Origin: an uncultured Clostridia bacterium
GTDB lineage: Bacteria; Bacillota; Clostridia; Oscillospirales; Ruminococcaceae
Assembly (NCBI GenBank): GCA_947625155.1
Contig: CANQNG010000002.1
Coordinates: 102,381 to 166,380, forward strand
DNA: 64,000 bases
Reading direction: 5' to 3'
The notes beneath the pieces are model-generated. The model did not search any database and was not told the origin of the DNA. It saw only the letters and a program-made list of their open reading frames with translations. This document shows positions 25,475-33,819 of the stretch, piece by piece. The position numbers and the translations under genes are program-made. Position 1 is the first letter of the stretch. Every line of letters begins with the position of its first letter.

Positions 25475-26764
25475 TTATTCCGACAGGAAATACTGCTGTT
25501 CTTCAAATTTCGCCTTATCCTCAGCCGCATGGTAGAGCGCAAGCTGCTGCTCGATGCTCTGGTAAAAATTCCGGCGGATCTCTGCCGGAAGATTGGCTTC
25601 AATGAATGCACTTTCCCTTGCCAGCGCATATGCTTCATCGAGCGTGGCAGGCAAAGCAGGTAGCGGTCTCTTTTCGGCAGTAACGTGCAGATCCTCCGAA
25701 AGCTCCATATGCTGCTCCAGTCCGTCCATCCCGGCAGCCAGCAGCAGACGGAATGAAATATACGGATTGCAGCAACAGTCTGTACTGCGGATCTCGATCC
25801 CCGGGATCGTACCGACTGCGGCCGGGATGCGCAGCAAAGGTCCCCGGTTCTCAAATGACCAGCCCACTTCATTGGGTGCGCCGCTGTGGCGCAGACGTGT
25901 GTAGGAATTGACGATCGGGTTGAGGAATACGGTCATTTCCTGCACATGGGCGAGGATACCCGCAATAAAGCTCCGCCCCTCCTGTGAAAGCATGCCGTTT
26001 TCAAGGGCAAAAATATGCTTTCCGTTCTTGCGGGGCGAAAGCATGATCGTCAGCGCACTGCCATACGTGCCGCTCAGCGGCTTCGGCATAAAGGACGCAT
26101 ATAAGCCGTTCTGTGCAGCGATCGTCTTGACCACTGCTTTATAGTGTACCATATTGTCCGCTGCCGTCACCGGTTCTGCACTCCGGAAGTCGATCTCATT
26201 CTGTCCCGGTCCGTACTTGTGGCAGGAGCGCAGGGGATCCAGCCCCATTTCCTCCAGTGAGAGACAGATCTCCCGGCGGGTGTTTTCACACTTGTCAAGC
26301 GGTGCGATATCCAGATAGCCCGCATGGTCATGCGGTATCTTGGTCGGTCTGCCCTCATGGTCACAATCAAAGAGATAAAATTCGCTCCTTGTGCCGAATT
26401 CACACGAATAGCCCCTGCTGTACAGCTCTTGGATATAGCTCTGGAGCGTATAGCGCAGTTCACCGGCATAGTACGTGCCGTCCAGATTCTTGATATTACA
26501 GAAGAACCGCACGACTCTGCCGGATTTGGGTCGCCACGGCAGCACAGACAGCGTGGAAATATCCGGCACGAGCAGCAGATCCTGATAGCAGTCCGAAAAG
26601 CCAGCCGCATCCAGCAGGATGCCGTGGGAAAAAGCTCTCGGCAGCTCATCCGGCATGATCGCAATATTTTTCAGGTTGCCCTGCATATCGCAGAAAGTCA
26701 GACGAATGAATTTGACATCATTCTCCGCTACAAAATTCAAAAGTTCCTTTGGTGAAAAGTCCAT
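25475..26764 (-). CDS. Glutamine-synthetase-like protein with lost metal ligands
   Basis: 429 residues; the ATG at 26764 follows GGAGGAAAT. The whole GS-I fold can be traced: beta-grasp N-terminus (RLTFCDMQGNLKNIAI), AGYLDIAPLD, PGQNEIDF, FMPKPLSG, NPIVNSY and CNPYISF. However, residues required for catalysis in GS are changed. The ExE pair reads R126/E128, the Glu after HH is K183, the GSGMHxH motif reads GSALTIM (235-241) so both His are gone, and the flap with the catalytic Glu reads RHSGAP. Substrate Asp (D52) and E190 remain. It is therefore unlikely to make glutamine. It sits between a flavin reductase and an ANTAR regulator; a sensory role is inferred. Confidence 0.82.
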   Translation of the reverse strand: MDFSPKELLNFVAENDVKFIRLTFCDMQGNLKNIAIMPDELPRAFSHGILLDAAGFSDCYQDLLLVPDISTLSVLPWRPKSGRVVRFFCNIKNLDGTYYAGELRYTLQSYIQELYSRGYSCEFGTRSEFYLFDCDHEGRPTKIPHDHAGYLDIAPLDKCENTRREICLSLEEMGLDPLRSCHKYGPGQNEIDFRSAEPVTAADNMVHYKAVVKTIAAQNGLYASFMPKPLSGTYGSALTIMLSPRKNGKHIFALENGMLSQEGRSFIAGILAHVQEMTVFLNPIVNSYTRLRHSGAPNEVGWSFENRGPLLRIPAAVGTIPGIEIRSTDCCCNPYISFRLLLAAGMDGLEQHMELSEDLHVTAEKRPLPALPATLDEAYALARESAFIEANLPAEIRRNFYQSIEQQLALYHAAEDKAKFEEQQYFLSE

Positions 26765-26788
26765 AATTTCCTCCATCCGGCACACCGG

Positions 26789-27301
26789 TCAAGCCTGTTC
26801 AAAGGCAGCCAGTATCCTGCCGATGTACATTTTGTGCATCAGGTCTGACTGGTAGAACCGTTCCGCAAGCTCCGGCAGAGCGAAGCAGTCCGCATCCATC
26901 ATCTGTGCATAGACTTTCTCACAGACCAGCACCAGCCTTGCCTGTGCAAAGCCCACCGCACCGGCAAGCGCAACAGGTGTCAGCCCGGTCTCCTTCGCTT
27001 TGTCGCAGTCCCTGCCGGAATGGCTGCCGCAGAAAGAGAGCGCCTTCCGGTAGGCTTCCGGGAACACGCTGACCGTAAACAGAGGACTTTCCTCCAGAAA
27101 TGTGAATGTATGCCTTGAGGTACGGACATATGCCGTCACAGAAGGCGCATTCCAGATCTCCCCCAACGCACCCCACGAGCAGGTCATGGTATTGTAATGC
27201 TCCGGTGTACCTGCCGTCAGCAGGAACCATTCCTTCCCGATCGTAGTAAAGGGATCTACAGTCAGTTCAGCCGTTTTCTTTTCAACAAATGCCATCGTCA
27301 T
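26789..27301 (-). CDS. Flavin reductase-like domain protein
   Basis: 170 residues in the flavin-reductase fold: TIGKEWFLLTAG at the N-terminus, NTMTCSWGALGEIWNAP (FMN phosphate region) and later FTVSVFP and SGRDCDKAKETG. The family uses FMN or FAD with NAD(P)H. Two ATGs stand 6 bases apart; the first, with AGAGG 6 bases upstream, is used. It has its own promoter and is followed after 24 bases by the glutamine-synthetase-like gene, so it seems to head that operon. Substrate unknown. Confidence 0.88.
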   Translation of the reverse strand: MTMAFVEKKTAELTVDPFTTIGKEWFLLTAGTPEHYNTMTCSWGALGEIWNAPSVTAYVRTSRHTFTFLEESPLFTVSVFPEAYRKALSFCGSHSGRDCDKAKETGLTPVALAGAVGFAQARLVLVCEKVYAQMMDADCFALPELAERFYQSDLMHKMYIGRILAAFEQA

Positions 27302-27321
27302 TTCATCCTCTCATTCGTAGC

Positions 27322-27351
27322 TATATACAGGATATGCAGAAGCCGTGTCAA
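27322..27351 (-). promoter_or_regulatory. Promoter of the flavin reductase operon
   Basis: TTGACA (27351-27346), 18 bases, TATATA (27327-27322). A TGTATA hexamer at 16 bases is an alternative -10. Confidence 0.65.
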
Positions 27352-27360
27352 ATAGTATAA

Positions 27361-27385
27361 ACAGCAACGGGATGATCCCGCTGCT
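27361..27385. terminator. Hairpin after the acidic zinc-ribbon gene
   Basis: An 11-base stem (27361-27371 with 27375-27385, one G-T pair) lies just after the minus-strand stop at 27394. The better T run is on the plus side. Confidence 0.55.
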
Positions 27386-27393
27386 GCTTTTGT

Positions 27394-27831
27394 TTATTCT
27401 TCGGCATCGTCCTCTGCCAGTGCCTCCAGATCGTTAAAATCAAATGTCAGCTCCTCGCCGCAGTTCGGGCAGATGATCTCGCCCTCCTCCAGCATCTCCT
27501 CATCGAGCAGGATATTTTTGCCGCAGGTCGGGCACTGTGTCTCATACTGTTCATCCTCCTCGAACCCGCAGTCCTCGGGGCAGTTCTCACAATCTCCGTA
27601 AGGCGGATCTTCGTCCTCGTCCTCCAGCAGGATCTCCTCGATCTCTCCCAGATCCTCGTCAAGGGTATCACACAGCTCCTCCAGCTCAGCGACACGGTCT
27701 TCCAGCTCCTGATCACGCTTGACAAGCTCGTCAAAGGCATCGCAGATAGCGTACAGTACCTTCCCCTCTTTGGAATTCTTGTCAATATCCAGTCCGGCAA
27801 GCAATCCCTTCAAATATGCAGTTGAATCCAT
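27394..27831 (-). CDS. Acidic zinc-ribbon protein (CD1247-like)
   Basis: 145 residues. A helical, coiled-coil-prone N-terminus (about 1-65; LLAGLDIDKNSKEGKVLYAI) is followed by a very acidic linker and a zinc ribbon with Cys pairs CPTCGK and CPNCGEE. An additional Cys cluster (CENCPEDCG) precedes it. The N-terminal pattern matches a conserved Clostridia family annotated after CD1247 of C. difficile, with no known function. AGGAGGAAATT precedes the ATG. It follows efp by 15 bases and is likely co-transcribed. Confidence 0.8.
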   Translation of the reverse strand: MDSTAYLKGLLAGLDIDKNSKEGKVLYAICDAFDELVKRDQELEDRVAELEELCDTLDEDLGEIEEILLEDEDEDPPYGDCENCPEDCGFEEDEQYETQCPTCGKNILLDEEMLEEGEIICPNCGEELTFDFNDLEALAEDDAEE

Positions 27832-27846
27832 AATTTCCTCCTGTGC

Positions 27847-28404
27847 TTATGCACGCTCCATGTACTCACCAGTTCTGGTATCGATGCGGATCATGTCGCC
27901 CTCATCAATGAACAGCGGCACACGCACCTCTGCACCAGTCTCCAATGTAGCAGGCTTGGTGGCATTGGTCGCCGTATCACCCTTGAAGCCGGGGTCTGTC
28001 TGGGTCACTTTCAGTTCCACAAAGTACGGCGGCTCTACACCGAATACATTGCCCTTGTAGGACAGCACCTTGACTTCCATGTTTTCCTTGACGAATGCAA
28101 ATGCCGGACCGAGCTTTTCCTTTTCGATCGGCAGCTGCTCATAAGTCTCCATGTCCATGAAGTAATACAGCCCGGAATCCTCATACAGGTACTGCATATC
28201 CTTGCGCTCGATGTAAGCGGTCGGGAATTTGGCAGTCGGGTTAAAGGACTGCTCCACAACGGAACCTGTGATAACGTTCTTATACTTGGTCCTCACAAAG
28301 GCTGCGCCCTTACCGGGCTTCACGTGCTGGAATTCAACGACCTGTACCACCTGCCCGTCAAGCTCAAAAGTAACGCCGTTTCTGAAATCGCCTGCTGTAA
28401 TCAT
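27847..28404 (-). CDS. efp: Translation elongation factor P
   Basis: 185 residues in three beta-barrel domains. The domain I loop that reaches the peptidyl-transferase centre reads VKPGKGAAF, with the Lys that is modified in many bacteria. Domain III ends [16 protein letters not shown] relieves ribosomes stalled at consecutive prolines. No modification gene is next to it. It has its own promoter and a leader with two hairpins and a possible 14-residue upstream ORF. ACGGAGGTC precedes the ATG. Confidence 0.96.
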   Translation of the reverse strand: MITAGDFRNGVTFELDGQVVQVVEFQHVKPGKGAAFVRTKYKNVITGSVVEQSFNPTAKFPTAYIERKDMQYLYEDSGLYYFMDMETYEQLPIEKEKLGPAFAFVKENMEVKVLSYKGNVFGVEPPYFVELKVTQTDPGFKGDTATNATKPATLETGAEVRVPLFIDEGDMIRIDTRTGEYMERA

Positions 28405-28432
28405 ACAATTGACCTCCGTTGATCTTTGAATG

Positions 28433-28498
28433 GATCTCAGGAACGCCGTGCGGCATTATCTGAGATCTTTTTACGCATCATCTGCCCTCCGGCAGACC
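28433..28498 (-). promoter_or_regulatory. Structured efp leader with possible upstream ORF
   Basis: Minus strand: a hairpin TCTGCC/GGCAGA, then a larger one pairing GATCTCAG with CTGAGATC around an inner GCCG/CGGC stem. A 14-codon ORF (28481-28437) beginning ATGATG after GGAGGGCAG runs through the second hairpin and stops inside it. Function is unproven. Confidence 0.45.
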
Positions 28499-28510
28499 TC
28501 ATACATTACT

Positions 28511-28539
28511 ATTTTACACCAAAATCAAAATTTTTGCAA
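28511..28539 (-). promoter_or_regulatory. Promoter of efp
   Basis: TTGCAA (28539-28534), 17 bases, TAAAAT (28516-28511). Confidence 0.7.
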
Positions 28540-28555
28540 GGGGTATCTGAAAATA

Positions 28556-29626
28556 TTACAGACAAATCAGCCTATTTGTCAGATCCGTCAGATCTTCATT
28601 TCCATTTTCGGTGATCTGCACAAAATTTTCGATCCGCACCCCGAACCGCCCCGGGAGATAGATACCCGGTTCAATGGTGACAACATTGCCCGGTTCTAAC
28701 AGGGTCTCCCGCTGCATGGCAGCGATCGGGTATTCATGGATCTCCATACCTACCCCATGTCCGAGCGAGTGCCCGAAATTGTCTCCATAGCCTGCATCCC
28801 GGATGATGTCCCTTGCCGCTGCATCCAGTTCCCTGCCGGAAATACCGGGCTTTGCAAAGGCAAGCGCTGCATTCTGGGCAGTCTGCACGATATGGTAGAC
28901 CTCCCGCATCTCCTCGGTCGGTCTCCCGATGCAGACCGTGCGTGTCATGTCGCTGTGATACCCGTCCACAACAGCCCCGAAGTCCATCAGCACAAGATCG
29001 CCTTTCCGGATCTCCCGGTCGTCCGGTACGCCATGCGGCATGGAAGTATGCGCACCCGTCAGTGCAATGGTCTCGAAGGACACGCTCTCTGCGCCTGCCC
29101 GGAGCATGTAATGATCCAGTGCCAGTGCCACTTCCCGTTCCGTCATCCCTGCCGAAAGGTTCTGCAGCAGATGCTCCAGTGCCTCCTCCGCAAGCTTCTG
29201 GGCAGCTTTGATCTTTAGGATCTCCTCCGGTTCTTTGACAGTTCTCAGGTCATACAGCGCCTGACTGAGGGTATTGTCCGTCAGAAATCCCACATCTTTC
29301 ATCTTCCGGAATGTCGCAAGCCCTTCGAGGGTCAGGCTCATGGATTCCACGGCACAGGTGCTGGCGTTGTGCTTCTTCATCAGACCTTTGAGCTGGCGGA
29401 GCAGCGCCTGCTCCTGTTCGATCACCGTGCAGCAATGTACCACTTCTTTCGCTTTTTCCAGATAGCGGAAATCAATGATAAGATATGCCGCCTCCGGAAA
29501 TAGGAGCACATAGCCGGCAGAGGACTTCATCCCTGTCAGGTAGCGGCGGTTGATATCATCCGTGATGAGGGCACAATCCGCCTTGCCCTGTATCTTTGCC
29601 CAAAGGCGTTCTATGCGGCTGTTCAC
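28556..29626 (-). CDS. pepP: Xaa-Pro aminopeptidase (M24B)
   Basis: 356 residues. A creatinase-type N-terminal domain (about 1-125) is followed by the pita-bread catalytic domain. All five dinuclear metal ligands can be seen: Asp in LMDFGAVVDG and YHSDMTRT, His in LGHGVGMEIHEYP, Glu in TIEPGIY and RIENF. It removes N-terminal residues preceding proline in the cytoplasm. Its start overlaps the aroQ stop by 4 bases. Placement just upstream of efp is common in Firmicutes, but efp has its own promoter here. Confidence 0.94.
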   Translation of the reverse strand: MNSRIERLWAKIQGKADCALITDDINRRYLTGMKSSAGYVLLFPEAAYLIIDFRYLEKAKEVVHCCTVIEQEQALLRQLKGLMKKHNASTCAVESMSLTLEGLATFRKMKDVGFLTDNTLSQALYDLRTVKEPEEILKIKAAQKLAEEALEHLLQNLSAGMTEREVALALDHYMLRAGAESVSFETIALTGAHTSMPHGVPDDREIRKGDLVLMDFGAVVDGYHSDMTRTVCIGRPTEEMREVYHIVQTAQNAALAFAKPGISGRELDAAARDIIRDAGYGDNFGHSLGHGVGMEIHEYPIAAMQRETLLEPGNVVTIEPGIYLPGRFGVRIENFVQITENGNEDLTDLTNRLICL

Positions 29627-30060
29627 GACGGCATCTCCGCAAGCGCATGGATCGCAAGCTTATAGCTCAACGTTCCGAATCCGGAAATGCTGCCCCGGCA
29701 CACCGGCGCGATCACCGAATTGGCACGGAACGCATCCCGGGCAAATACATTGCTGATATGTACCTCGATCACGGGGATCTTGATCGCCTTGATAGCATCC
29801 GCGATCGCATAGCTGTAATGCGTGTATGCCCCCGCATTCAGCACCACCCCGAAGTATTCTTTCCGGGCTTCATGGAGCTTGTCGATGATGTCCCCCTCGC
29901 TGTTGGACTGATACACCTGCGGTTCCATATCCAGCGAGATAGCATAGTCCATTAGCTGCCAGTTGAGGGATTCAAAGTCCGTTGTGCCGTAGATCCCCGG
30001 CTCACGCTCGCCCAGCAAGTTCAGGTTCGGACCGTGCAGGATGAGTATTTTTTTCTTCAT
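29623..30060 (-). CDS. aroQ: Type II 3-dehydroquinate dehydratase
   Basis: 145 residues, normal size. Signature HGPNLNLLGEREPGIYG (residues 9-25) carries the catalytic Arg and Tyr; LNAGAYTHYSYAI and VHISNVFARD follow, with the catalytic His in VEVHISN. It dehydrates 3-dehydroquinate in the shikimate pathway. Other shikimate genes are not in the window. It sits between yqeG (6 bases upstream) and pepP (4-base overlap). Confidence 0.96.
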   Translation of the reverse strand: MKKKILILHGPNLNLLGEREPGIYGTTDFESLNWQLMDYAISLDMEPQVYQSNSEGDIIDKLHEARKEYFGVVLNAGAYTHYSYAIADAIKAIKIPVIEVHISNVFARDAFRANSVIAPVCRGSISGFGTLSYKLAIHALAEMPS

Positions 30061-30066
30061 AGCATG

Positions 30067-30558
30067 CTACTCCTTATCATATTTTTTTGGAAGAAAGGGT
30101 TTTTCGATCTTGCGCTTGAATTTCAGAAAGCCTTTCTTTTCCAGTTCCATCGGCGGAACATAAATGCATTTTACCCGGAACAGATTCGCACCCAGCACAT
30201 CCGTGTAGATCTGATCGCCCACCACACAGACTTCCCGGCGGGTAAGCTGCATCTCTTTCATCGCCCTCTGAAATCCGCCGGAAAGCGGTTTCTTGCTCTC
30301 ACAGATGCAGGGGATACCTAAAAGCCTTGCAAATGGTTCGACCCGGGGCGGGTGGTTGTTGGACACCAGCCGCATCTGGATACCTGCCGCTTTCATCCGT
30401 GCGACCCAGTCCGTCACACCCGGCGCAGGGACAGGATCGTCATGGGTCGTCAGGGTATTGTCAATGTCCAGCAGCAGCCCCCGGATACCCATATCCCGCA
30501 GCATTTCCGGTGTGATCGCACACACCGAACGGACTGCCTTGGTTGCCTGAAACAGCAT
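30067..30558 (-). CDS. yqeG: HAD-family phosphatase, YqeG type
   Basis: 163 residues. HAD motif I is LLLDIDNTLTTHDD (about residues 29-42), motif II MRLVSNN, and motif III with VVGDQIYTDVLGAN. The absence of a large cap matches subfamily IIIA. Relatives dephosphorylate small phosphorylated metabolites; the Bacillus member lies in a conserved ribosome-assembly neighbourhood. GAAGGAGAAGC precedes the ATG, directly after the rpsU terminator. Confidence 0.92.
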   Translation of the reverse strand: MLFQATKAVRSVCAITPEMLRDMGIRGLLLDIDNTLTTHDDPVPAPGVTDWVARMKAAGIQMRLVSNNHPPRVEPFARLLGIPCICESKKPLSGGFQRAMKEMQLTRREVCVVGDQIYTDVLGANLFRVKCIYVPPMELEKKGFLKFKRKIEKPFLPKKYDKE

Positions 30559-30573
30559 AGCTTCTCCTTCCGT

Positions 30574-30606
30574 GAAAAAACAAGGGCGTACTATATGTAC
30601 GCCCTC
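30574..30606 (-). terminator. Intrinsic terminator after rpsU
   Basis: A 9-base stem (30583-30591 with 30597-30605) followed on the minus strand by TTGTTTTTT. Confidence 0.88.
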
Positions 30607-30622
30607 GTGTTTACAACACGCA

Positions 30623-30796
30623 TCAATACTTGCGCTTACGAGCAGCCTCGGACTTCTTCTTGCGCTTTACCGAAGGCTTTTCGTAGTGTTCTCTTTTACG
30701 AACCTCGGCAATGACACCGTCCTTAGCACAGGATCTCTTGAAACGCTTGAGTGCGGTATCCAGAGACTCGTTCTTGCCAACACGTACTTCTGCCAC
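30623..30796 (-). CDS. rpsU: 30S ribosomal protein S21 (GTG start)
   Basis: 57 residues of the highly conserved bS21 ([35 protein letters not shown]). The start is placed at the GTG at 30796, which has GGGAGG about 10 bases before it and aligns with the usual N-terminus; an upstream in-frame start would add nine atypical residues. S21 binds near the mRNA exit of the small subunit and is needed for start-site selection. It has its own strong promoter, a leader of about 150 bases and a strong terminator. Confidence 0.96.
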   Translation of the reverse strand: MAEVRVGKNESLDTALKRFKRSCAKDGVIAEVRKREHYEKPSVKRKKKSEAARKRKY

Positions 30797-30866
30797 TTGT
30801 TTATTCCCTCCCTTTGTCACCAAGACAGAGGTTCTATCGCCTCAATGCACTGCATCCCGGTGATAG

Positions 30867-30929
30867 TTATCCTACTTCCCGCAAGGGAAGACAGTGATCC
30901 GCTTCTGTGACGATCTCTACAAAGAACAT
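30867..30929 (-). CDS. Possible 20-codon upstream ORF in rpsU leader
   Basis: After a GGGGA site, ATG at 30929 opens a 20-residue frame ending at 30867, within the rpsU leader. It could be a leader peptide controlling rpsU or chance. Stem-forming sequence (CTTCCC/GGGAAG) lies in its second half. No homologue is recognised. Confidence 0.3.
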   Translation of the reverse strand: MFFVEIVTEADHCLPLREVG

Positions 30930-30955
30930 AGCATTCCCCTGTAAAGCATAAAAAT

Positions 30956-30984
30956 ATTATAGCACACAAGCCCTCTTTTGTCAA
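30956..30984 (-). promoter_or_regulatory. Sigma-A promoter of rpsU
   Basis: TTGACA (30984-30979), 17 bases, TATAAT (30961-30956): consensus in every position. Confidence 0.92.
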
Positions 30985-31012
30985 TAGATTTCTCGGATCA
31001 GGCAAAAATTTG

Positions 31013-33421
31013 TTATTTTACTACAAAATTCACCAGCTTATTTTGTACATAAATCTGCTTGACGATCTGTTTGCCCGCAACAGCCTCTGCGACCTTCGGG
31101 GCAGCAGCAGCCTGAGCAAGAACATCCTCCTTAGCAGCATCTGCTGGTATCTGCATACGGGTGCGGAGTTTCCCATTTACCTGCACGACGATCTCAACGG
31201 ACTTCTCCACACAGAGTGCAGGGTCATACTCTGGGAACGGCTGCTCATTGAGTACGCCGCCCAGCTCGCAGACCTCAAAGATCTCTTCTGCGATATGCGG
31301 TGCGAACGGGTCGAGCAGCAGACAGAACGTGCGGTATTCCGCACGGTTGATGCTGCCGGTCGCATAGATCTCGTTGAGGAGCGCCATCAGTGCTGCGATC
31401 GCCGTGTTGAATTTCAGGGCTTCAATATCCTCGGAGACCTTGCGGATCGTCTTATGGAAAGAAGCCGTCAGCTCTGGACGGTAGCTGTCACCGTCCGTCA
31501 GGATCTCCTGCAAAGCCCAGACCCTGTCCAGAAAACGCTTGCAGCCCTTGATACCGGAAGTGCTCCACGGTGCAGTTTTTTCAAAATCGCCGATAAACAT
31601 CTCATAGGTACGCAGCGTGTCTGCTCCGTACTGACGGATCACGTCATCCGGATTGACCACATTGCCGAGGGATTTGGACATTTTCACGCTTCCCTCACCC
31701 AAGATCATCCCGTGGGAAGTGCGCTTGAGATACGGCTCTTTGCAGGGTACAGCACCAATATCATAGAGGAACTTGTTCCAGAACCGGGAATACAGCAGGT
31801 GCAGCGTGGTATGCTCCATACCGCCGTTATACCAATCGACCGGCATCCAGTAGTCAAGCGCTTCTTTCGAGGCAAGCGCCTTGTCATTGTGCGGGTCACA
31901 GTAGCGCAGGAAGTACCACGAAGAACCAGCCCATTGCGGCATTGTGTCCGTCTCACGCTTGGCAGGACCGCCGCAGCAGGGACAGGTCGTGTTGATAAAG
32001 CTGTCCAGCGCAGAAAGCGGAGATTCCCCGTTGTCGGTCGGCATATAGCTTTCCACTTCGGGAAGTGTCAGGGGGAGTTCCGCCTCCGGGAGTGCTACCC
32101 AGCCGCATTTCTCGCAGTTCACAAGCGGGATCGGTTCGCCCCAGTAGCGCTGCCGGCTGAACACCCAGTCCCGGAGCTTGTAATTGACCTTGCGGTGACC
32201 CTTTCCGGTCTCCTCCAGCCAGTCCTTGATCTTCACTTTGGCATCCTCGACGGAAAGCCCGGTCAGAAAGCCGGAATTTACCATCACGCCCGTTGCACAG
32301 TCCGTAAAGGCAGCCTCCTCGATGTTGCCGCCTGCCACGACCTCGATCATCTCGATGCCAAACACCTTGGCAAATTCCCAGTCACGTTCATCATGCGCCG
32401 GCACTGCCATGATCGCACCCGTTCCGTAACTCATGAGCACATAGTCGGAAATGAAGATCGGGATCTCCCTGCCGTTGACGGGGTTGACAGCACGCACGCC
32501 CTCCAGCTTCACGCCGGTCTTGTCCTTGTTCATTTCCGTTCTGTCGAAGTCGGACTTGCGGGCAGCCTGTTCCTGATAGGCTCTGATGGCATCCATATTG
32601 GTGAGCTTGTCTGCCCAGCGCTCCAGCATCGGGTGCTCCGGGGCAATGACCATGTATGTCGCACCGAACAGGGTGTCCGGGCGTGTTGTGTAAACTGTCA
32701 GCGTGTCCCCTGTTGTCGTCTCAAAATCGACCTCTGCACCCTCGGAACGTCCGATCCAGTTGACCTGTGTGGTCTTGATGCGGTCAAGGTAGTTGACCTC
32801 CTTCAGGTCATCGATCAGGCGCTGTGCGTATTCAGTAATTTTCAGCATCCACTGGCTCTTGACCTTGCGGACGACCTCACCGCCGCAGCGCTCACACCGA
32901 CCGCCCACGACTTCTTCATTGGCAAGTACGACCTTGCAGGAGGTACACCAGTTGACTGCCATTTCTTTCTTGTAGGCAAGCCCTTTCTTGAAGAGCTGGA
33001 GGAAGATCCACTGTGTCCATTTGAAATAGGACGGGTCGGTCGTGTTCACCTCACGTTCCCAGTCAAAGGAAAGCCCGATGGATCTCAACTGCTGCTTGAA
33101 GCGTGCCACATTGCGTTCGGTGACGATCGACGGGTGGATCTTGTTCTTGATGGCGTAGTTTTCCGTCGGCAGTCCAAACGCATCCCAGCCCATGGGGAAC
33201 AGGACATTATAGCCCTGCATACGGCGTTTTCTGGCAACGATATCCATTGCCGTGTAGGGGCGGGGGTGTCCCACATGCAGCCCCTGTCCGGACGGATACG
33301 GGAACTCTACCAGCGCATAGAATTTGGGCTTAGAATAGTCTGTTCCGGCACGGAATGTATGATGCTCATCCCAGTACTTCTGCCATTTCTGTTCGATCTG
33401 TGCAAAATCATAGCTTCTCAT
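31013..33421 (-). CDS. leuS: Leucyl-tRNA synthetase
   Basis: 802 residues, the bacterial length. HIGH motif variant LHVGH, KMSKS intact in VKMSKSLGN, a zinc-type Cys set (CTSCK, CERCGG) and the CP1 editing domain with [16 protein letters not shown]. It charges tRNA-Leu in the cytoplasm. It starts 17 bases after rsfS and therefore has no room for its own T-box; none of the T-box landmarks were found. A terminator could not be found before the rpsU promoter. Confidence 0.97.
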   Translation of the reverse strand: MRSYDFAQIEQKWQKYWDEHHTFRAGTDYSKPKFYALVEFPYPSGQGLHVGHPRPYTAMDIVARKRRMQGYNVLFPMGWDAFGLPTENYAIKNKIHPSIVTERNVARFKQQLRSIGLSFDWEREVNTTDPSYFKWTQWIFLQLFKKGLAYKKEMAVNWCTSCKVVLANEEVVGGRCERCGGEVVRKVKSQWMLKITEYAQRLIDDLKEVNYLDRIKTTQVNWIGRSEGAEVDFETTTGDTLTVYTTRPDTLFGATYMVIAPEHPMLERWADKLTNMDAIRAYQEQAARKSDFDRTEMNKDKTGVKLEGVRAVNPVNGREIPIFISDYVLMSYGTGAIMAVPAHDERDWEFAKVFGIEMIEVVAGGNIEEAAFTDCATGVMVNSGFLTGLSVEDAKVKIKDWLEETGKGHRKVNYKLRDWVFSRQRYWGEPIPLVNCEKCGWVALPEAELPLTLPEVESYMPTDNGESPLSALDSFINTTCPCCGGPAKRETDTMPQWAGSSWYFLRYCDPHNDKALASKEALDYWMPVDWYNGGMEHTTLHLLYSRFWNKFLYDIGAVPCKEPYLKRTSHGMILGEGSVKMSKSLGNVVNPDDVIRQYGADTLRTYEMFIGDFEKTAPWSTSGIKGCKRFLDRVWALQEILTDGDSYRPELTASFHKTIRKVSEDIEALKFNTAIAALMALLNEIYATGSINRAEYRTFCLLLDPFAPHIAEEIFEVCELGGVLNEQPFPEYDPALCVEKSVEIVVQVNGKLRTRMQIPADAAKEDVLAQAAAAPKVAEAVAGKQIVKQIYVQNKLVNFVVK

Positions 33422-33438
33422 TGGTCTTACCTCTTTCC

Positions 33439-33804
33439 TTATTCCTCATTGGTATCCAGAAACTGTGTCACATCCACCTGCTGTGCATCTGCCCAAAGCT
33501 GCTCCAGACGGTAGAATTCCCGTGTTTCCTGATAGAATACATGGACGATCACGTCCGTATAGTCCAGAATGTACCAGTCCGAACCGTGCATGCCCTCTCT
33601 GTGGTGCGGCTCGATGCCCTGCTGGGAAAGCTGGAATTCCACCTCATCCGCCAGTGTCCGGGTATGCGTGGAACTCGTACCGTTGGCGATGATAAAATAA
33701 TCGCTCAATATCGTCAGGTCTGTCACTTTCAGGACACGGATGTCCTCTGCCCGCTTGGCATCCAGCGCACGGACGGCGATCTTGATCTTTTCTTCGGTTG
33801 TCAT
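33439..33804 (-). CDS. rsfS: Ribosome silencing factor
   Basis: 121 residues, a single RsfS domain ([20 protein letters not shown], then [20 protein letters not shown]). It binds L14 on the large subunit and blocks subunit joining when nutrients fall. Position between the LCP gene and leuS follows the Firmicute order nadD-yqeK-rsfS. GGAGGGAGC precedes the ATG. Confidence 0.95.
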   Translation of the reverse strand: MTTEEKIKIAVRALDAKRAEDIRVLKVTDLTILSDYFIIANGTSSTHTRTLADEVEFQLSQQGIEPHHREGMHGSDWYILDYTDVIVHVFYQETREFYRLEQLWADAQQVDVTQFLDTNEE

Positions 33805-33819
33805 ATGCTCCCTCCTTTA

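Noticed and set aside
25475..26764. Ordinary glutamine synthetase glnA
   Set aside because: Several metal ligands and the catalytic flap Glu are missing, so the simple assignment was not kept.
33422..33438. T-box before leuS
   Set aside because: Only 17 bases separate leuS from rsfS, and no T-box sequence landmark was seen nearby.
31010..33514. Plus-strand open frame of 834 codons
   Set aside because: Lies wholly opposite leuS; its translation is rich in His, Cys and Arg with no domain, as expected for an antisense shadow of a GC-rich gene.
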